Part shown: piece by piece, positions 63,322-64,000 of the stretch
Layout of the letters: every line of letters begins with the position of its first letter
Numbering within the stretch: the first letter of the stretch is position 1
DNA from: Pseudomonadota bacterium
GTDB taxonomy: Bacteria; Pseudomonadota; Alphaproteobacteria; Acetobacterales; Acetobacteraceae
DNA length: 64,000 nucleotides
Direction of reading: 5' to 3'
Assembly (NCBI GenBank): GCA_021818505.1
Contig: JAKADX010000001.1
Span: 228,049 to 292,048, forward strand
Made by a program: the position numbers and the translations under genes
The notes under the pieces: generated by a model
Seen by the model: the letters and a program-made list of their open reading frames with translations, nothing else
Databases searched by the model: none
Told to the model about the DNA's origin: nothing

Positions 63322-63728
63322 AGCTCGCGCTCGACGCGAACCTGTCGCTTCACCTTGCCCATGCCGTTGACGCCCTGCTTGCCCCGGAGTGCGGCGCGGC
63401 GGTCAGCATTCCCGAACGGTTCGGCCCCGGCGTTGCGGATCGCGACTGGATCGCCGCGCTGCATGAAGAAGGCGGCTGGGCCGTGCTTACGCAGGACAGG
63501 AAGCTGCGAACCCGGCCGCATGAGCGGCTCGCCTTGGAGCAATCCGGCTTGGTCGTGTTCATTCTGGCGCATGGCTGGGCGCCGGAACCCTACTGGCAGA
63601 AGGCCGCCGGGATTATCCGATGGTTGCCGCCCATGCTCGACGCCTTCCGCGCGGCCCAGCCTCCGGCGCTGTTCGCCATCCCGCATCGCTGGAGTCCGGC
63701 GCCGCTCCGTCCCTTCAAGGAGCGATGA
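63318..63728 (+). CDS. PIN-like domain protein, likely toxin
   Basis: 136 aa. VKLALDANLSLHLAHAV at the start gives the first PIN-like acidic residue; GPGVADRDWIAALHEEGGWAVLTQDRKLR gives the central Asp and the TxD motif. The fold is that of DUF5615/VapC45-type PIN-like RNases, which are the partners of DUF433 antitoxins. GTG start (GTGA overlap). Predicted RNA cleavage is family knowledge, not shown here. It would stabilise the element in the population. Confidence 0.82.
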   Translation: MKLALDANLSLHLAHAVDALLAPECGAAVSIPERFGPGVADRDWIAALHEEGGWAVLTQDRKLRTRPHERLALEQSGLVVFILAHGWAPEPYWQKAAGIIRWLPPMLDAFRAAQPPALFAIPHRWSPAPLRPFKER

Positions 63729-63892
63729 CGGCCGGACTGCGCACCCCGCCGCGGGCCGCGAAGGCTCGCAGCACGCCAGCGCAACCCAACATGCCGCCCC
63801 CGCCCCCGGCGCATCGCTTCGGCGCCGATCCTGGTAGCTATGTGGTTGCTAGGGTCTTTCCTGTCCGCCGCCGATGCCCCGTAAGTGTTTGA
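63725..63892 (+). CDS. Possible small ORF running into the right att repeat
   Basis: 55 codons, MTAGLRTPPRAAKARSTPAQ and so on, Pro/Arg-rich. The ATG overlaps the toxin stop by ATGA, but the sequence is low-complexity and the frame ends within the att repeat, across an integrase arm-type motif. Probably not a functional gene. Confidence 0.25.
   Translation: MTAGLRTPPRAAKARSTPAQPNMPPPPPAHRFGADPGSYVVARVFPVRRRCPVSV
63841..63851 (+). promoter_or_regulatory. Integrase arm-type site candidate TGTGGTTGCTA (4), right end
   Basis: Copy of the 11-mer 38 bases left of the right att repeat, so the element has the motif inside both of its ends. A fifth copy (63962-63972) lies within the right repeat. 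Confidence 0.5.
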
Positions 63893-63998
63893 AACCATGG
63901 TGGGTGCGACAGGGATTGAACCTGTGACCCCCGCCGTGTGAAAGCTAAAGCAGGTGTTTTCTGTGGTTGCTATCGGTTTGCGTCGCGCTCGGCAGACC
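63889..63998 (+). repeat. Right attachment repeat (110-bp direct repeat, copy 2)
   Basis: Identical by eye to 52143-52252, including the 56 bases of element arm that should occur only on the integrase side. This suggests that another element, with the same integrase-side arm, begins at or beyond the window edge. Only two further bases (AC) are visible after the repeat. Confidence 0.85.
63898..63942 (-). other. tRNA-Val(CAC) 3' half (right att core)
   Basis: Same 45 bases as at 52152-52196. The tRNA 5' half is again missing, so the intact tRNA-Val(CAC) gene is predicted further right, outside the window. Confidence 0.8.
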
Positions 63999-64000
63999 AC

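Larger units (their letters stand above)
52143..63998 (+). mobile_element. Integrative element at the 3' end of a tRNA-Val(CAC), satellite-like, with restriction and toxin-antitoxin cargo
   Basis: About 11.75 kb between two 110-bp direct repeats. The order is att, tyrosine integrase, unknown gene, AlpA-like regulator, unknown zinc protein, Toprim primase, DUF3631 ATPase, MmeI-type restriction-modification gene (frameshifted), DUF4145 protein, small genes, and a DUF433/PIN-like pair. Every gene is on the plus strand. No capsid, tail, terminase, conjugation or relaxase gene is seen. The int-alpA-primase-ATPase core is that of phage satellites and P4-like islands; the classification as a satellite is inference. 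Confidence 0.8.

Overview
The window is GC-rich, uses many GTG starts, and packs its genes tightly with 1-4 base start/stop overlaps. Gene content (red-type form I RuBisCO operon, Flp/Tad pilus locus, type II secretion with a lipoprotein secretin, SahR-like ArsR-methyltransferase) points to an alphaproteobacterium. Acetobacteraceae/Rhodospirillales is a plausible guess from memory of such loci, not proven here.

Layout. 1-3162 (minus): end of a cation diffusion facilitator, an ArsR-methyltransferase regulator with a perfect dyad upstream, a GNAT acetyltransferase and an amidase. 3726-14436 (plus): a secretion and glycan locus with a HlyB-like ABC exporter, HlyD-type adaptor, Sel1-repeat protein, a two-domain glycosyltransferase, a protein with ChW-like repeats and a GT4 glycosyltransferase. 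14553-19118 (plus): a sugar-type ABC importer with two tandem paralogous Tat-exported binding proteins and two permeases, but no ATPase. 19079-27821 (minus): a compact Tad operon in the order flp-cpaA-cpaB-cpaC-cpaD-cpaE-cpaF-tadB-tadC-tadD. 28270-41982: a type II secretion locus on both strands with its own prepilin peptidase, a lytic transglycosylase and a secreted phosphoesterase that is a likely cargo. 42163-51897: divergent cbbR and the Calvin-cycle operon cbbL-S-E-X-F-P-T-A.

52143-63998 is an integrated mobile element next to the 3' half of a tRNA-Val(CAC). It has a tyrosine integrase, an AlpA-like protein, a Toprim primase and a DUF3631 ATPase. Its cargo is an MmeI-type restriction-modification gene broken by one frameshift, a DUF4145 protein and a DUF433/PIN-like toxin-antitoxin pair. 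It is bounded by a 110-bp direct repeat that carries both the tRNA 3' half and the element's own att arm. The right copy is therefore not a normal attR, and a second element probably starts at the window edge.

The T2SS, Tad pilus and type I exporter are three separate envelope machines in about 38 kb. The cbb operon is self-contained for RuBisCO, its activase CbbX and ribulose-bisphosphate regeneration. All calls are by eye from sequence; no database search was run.
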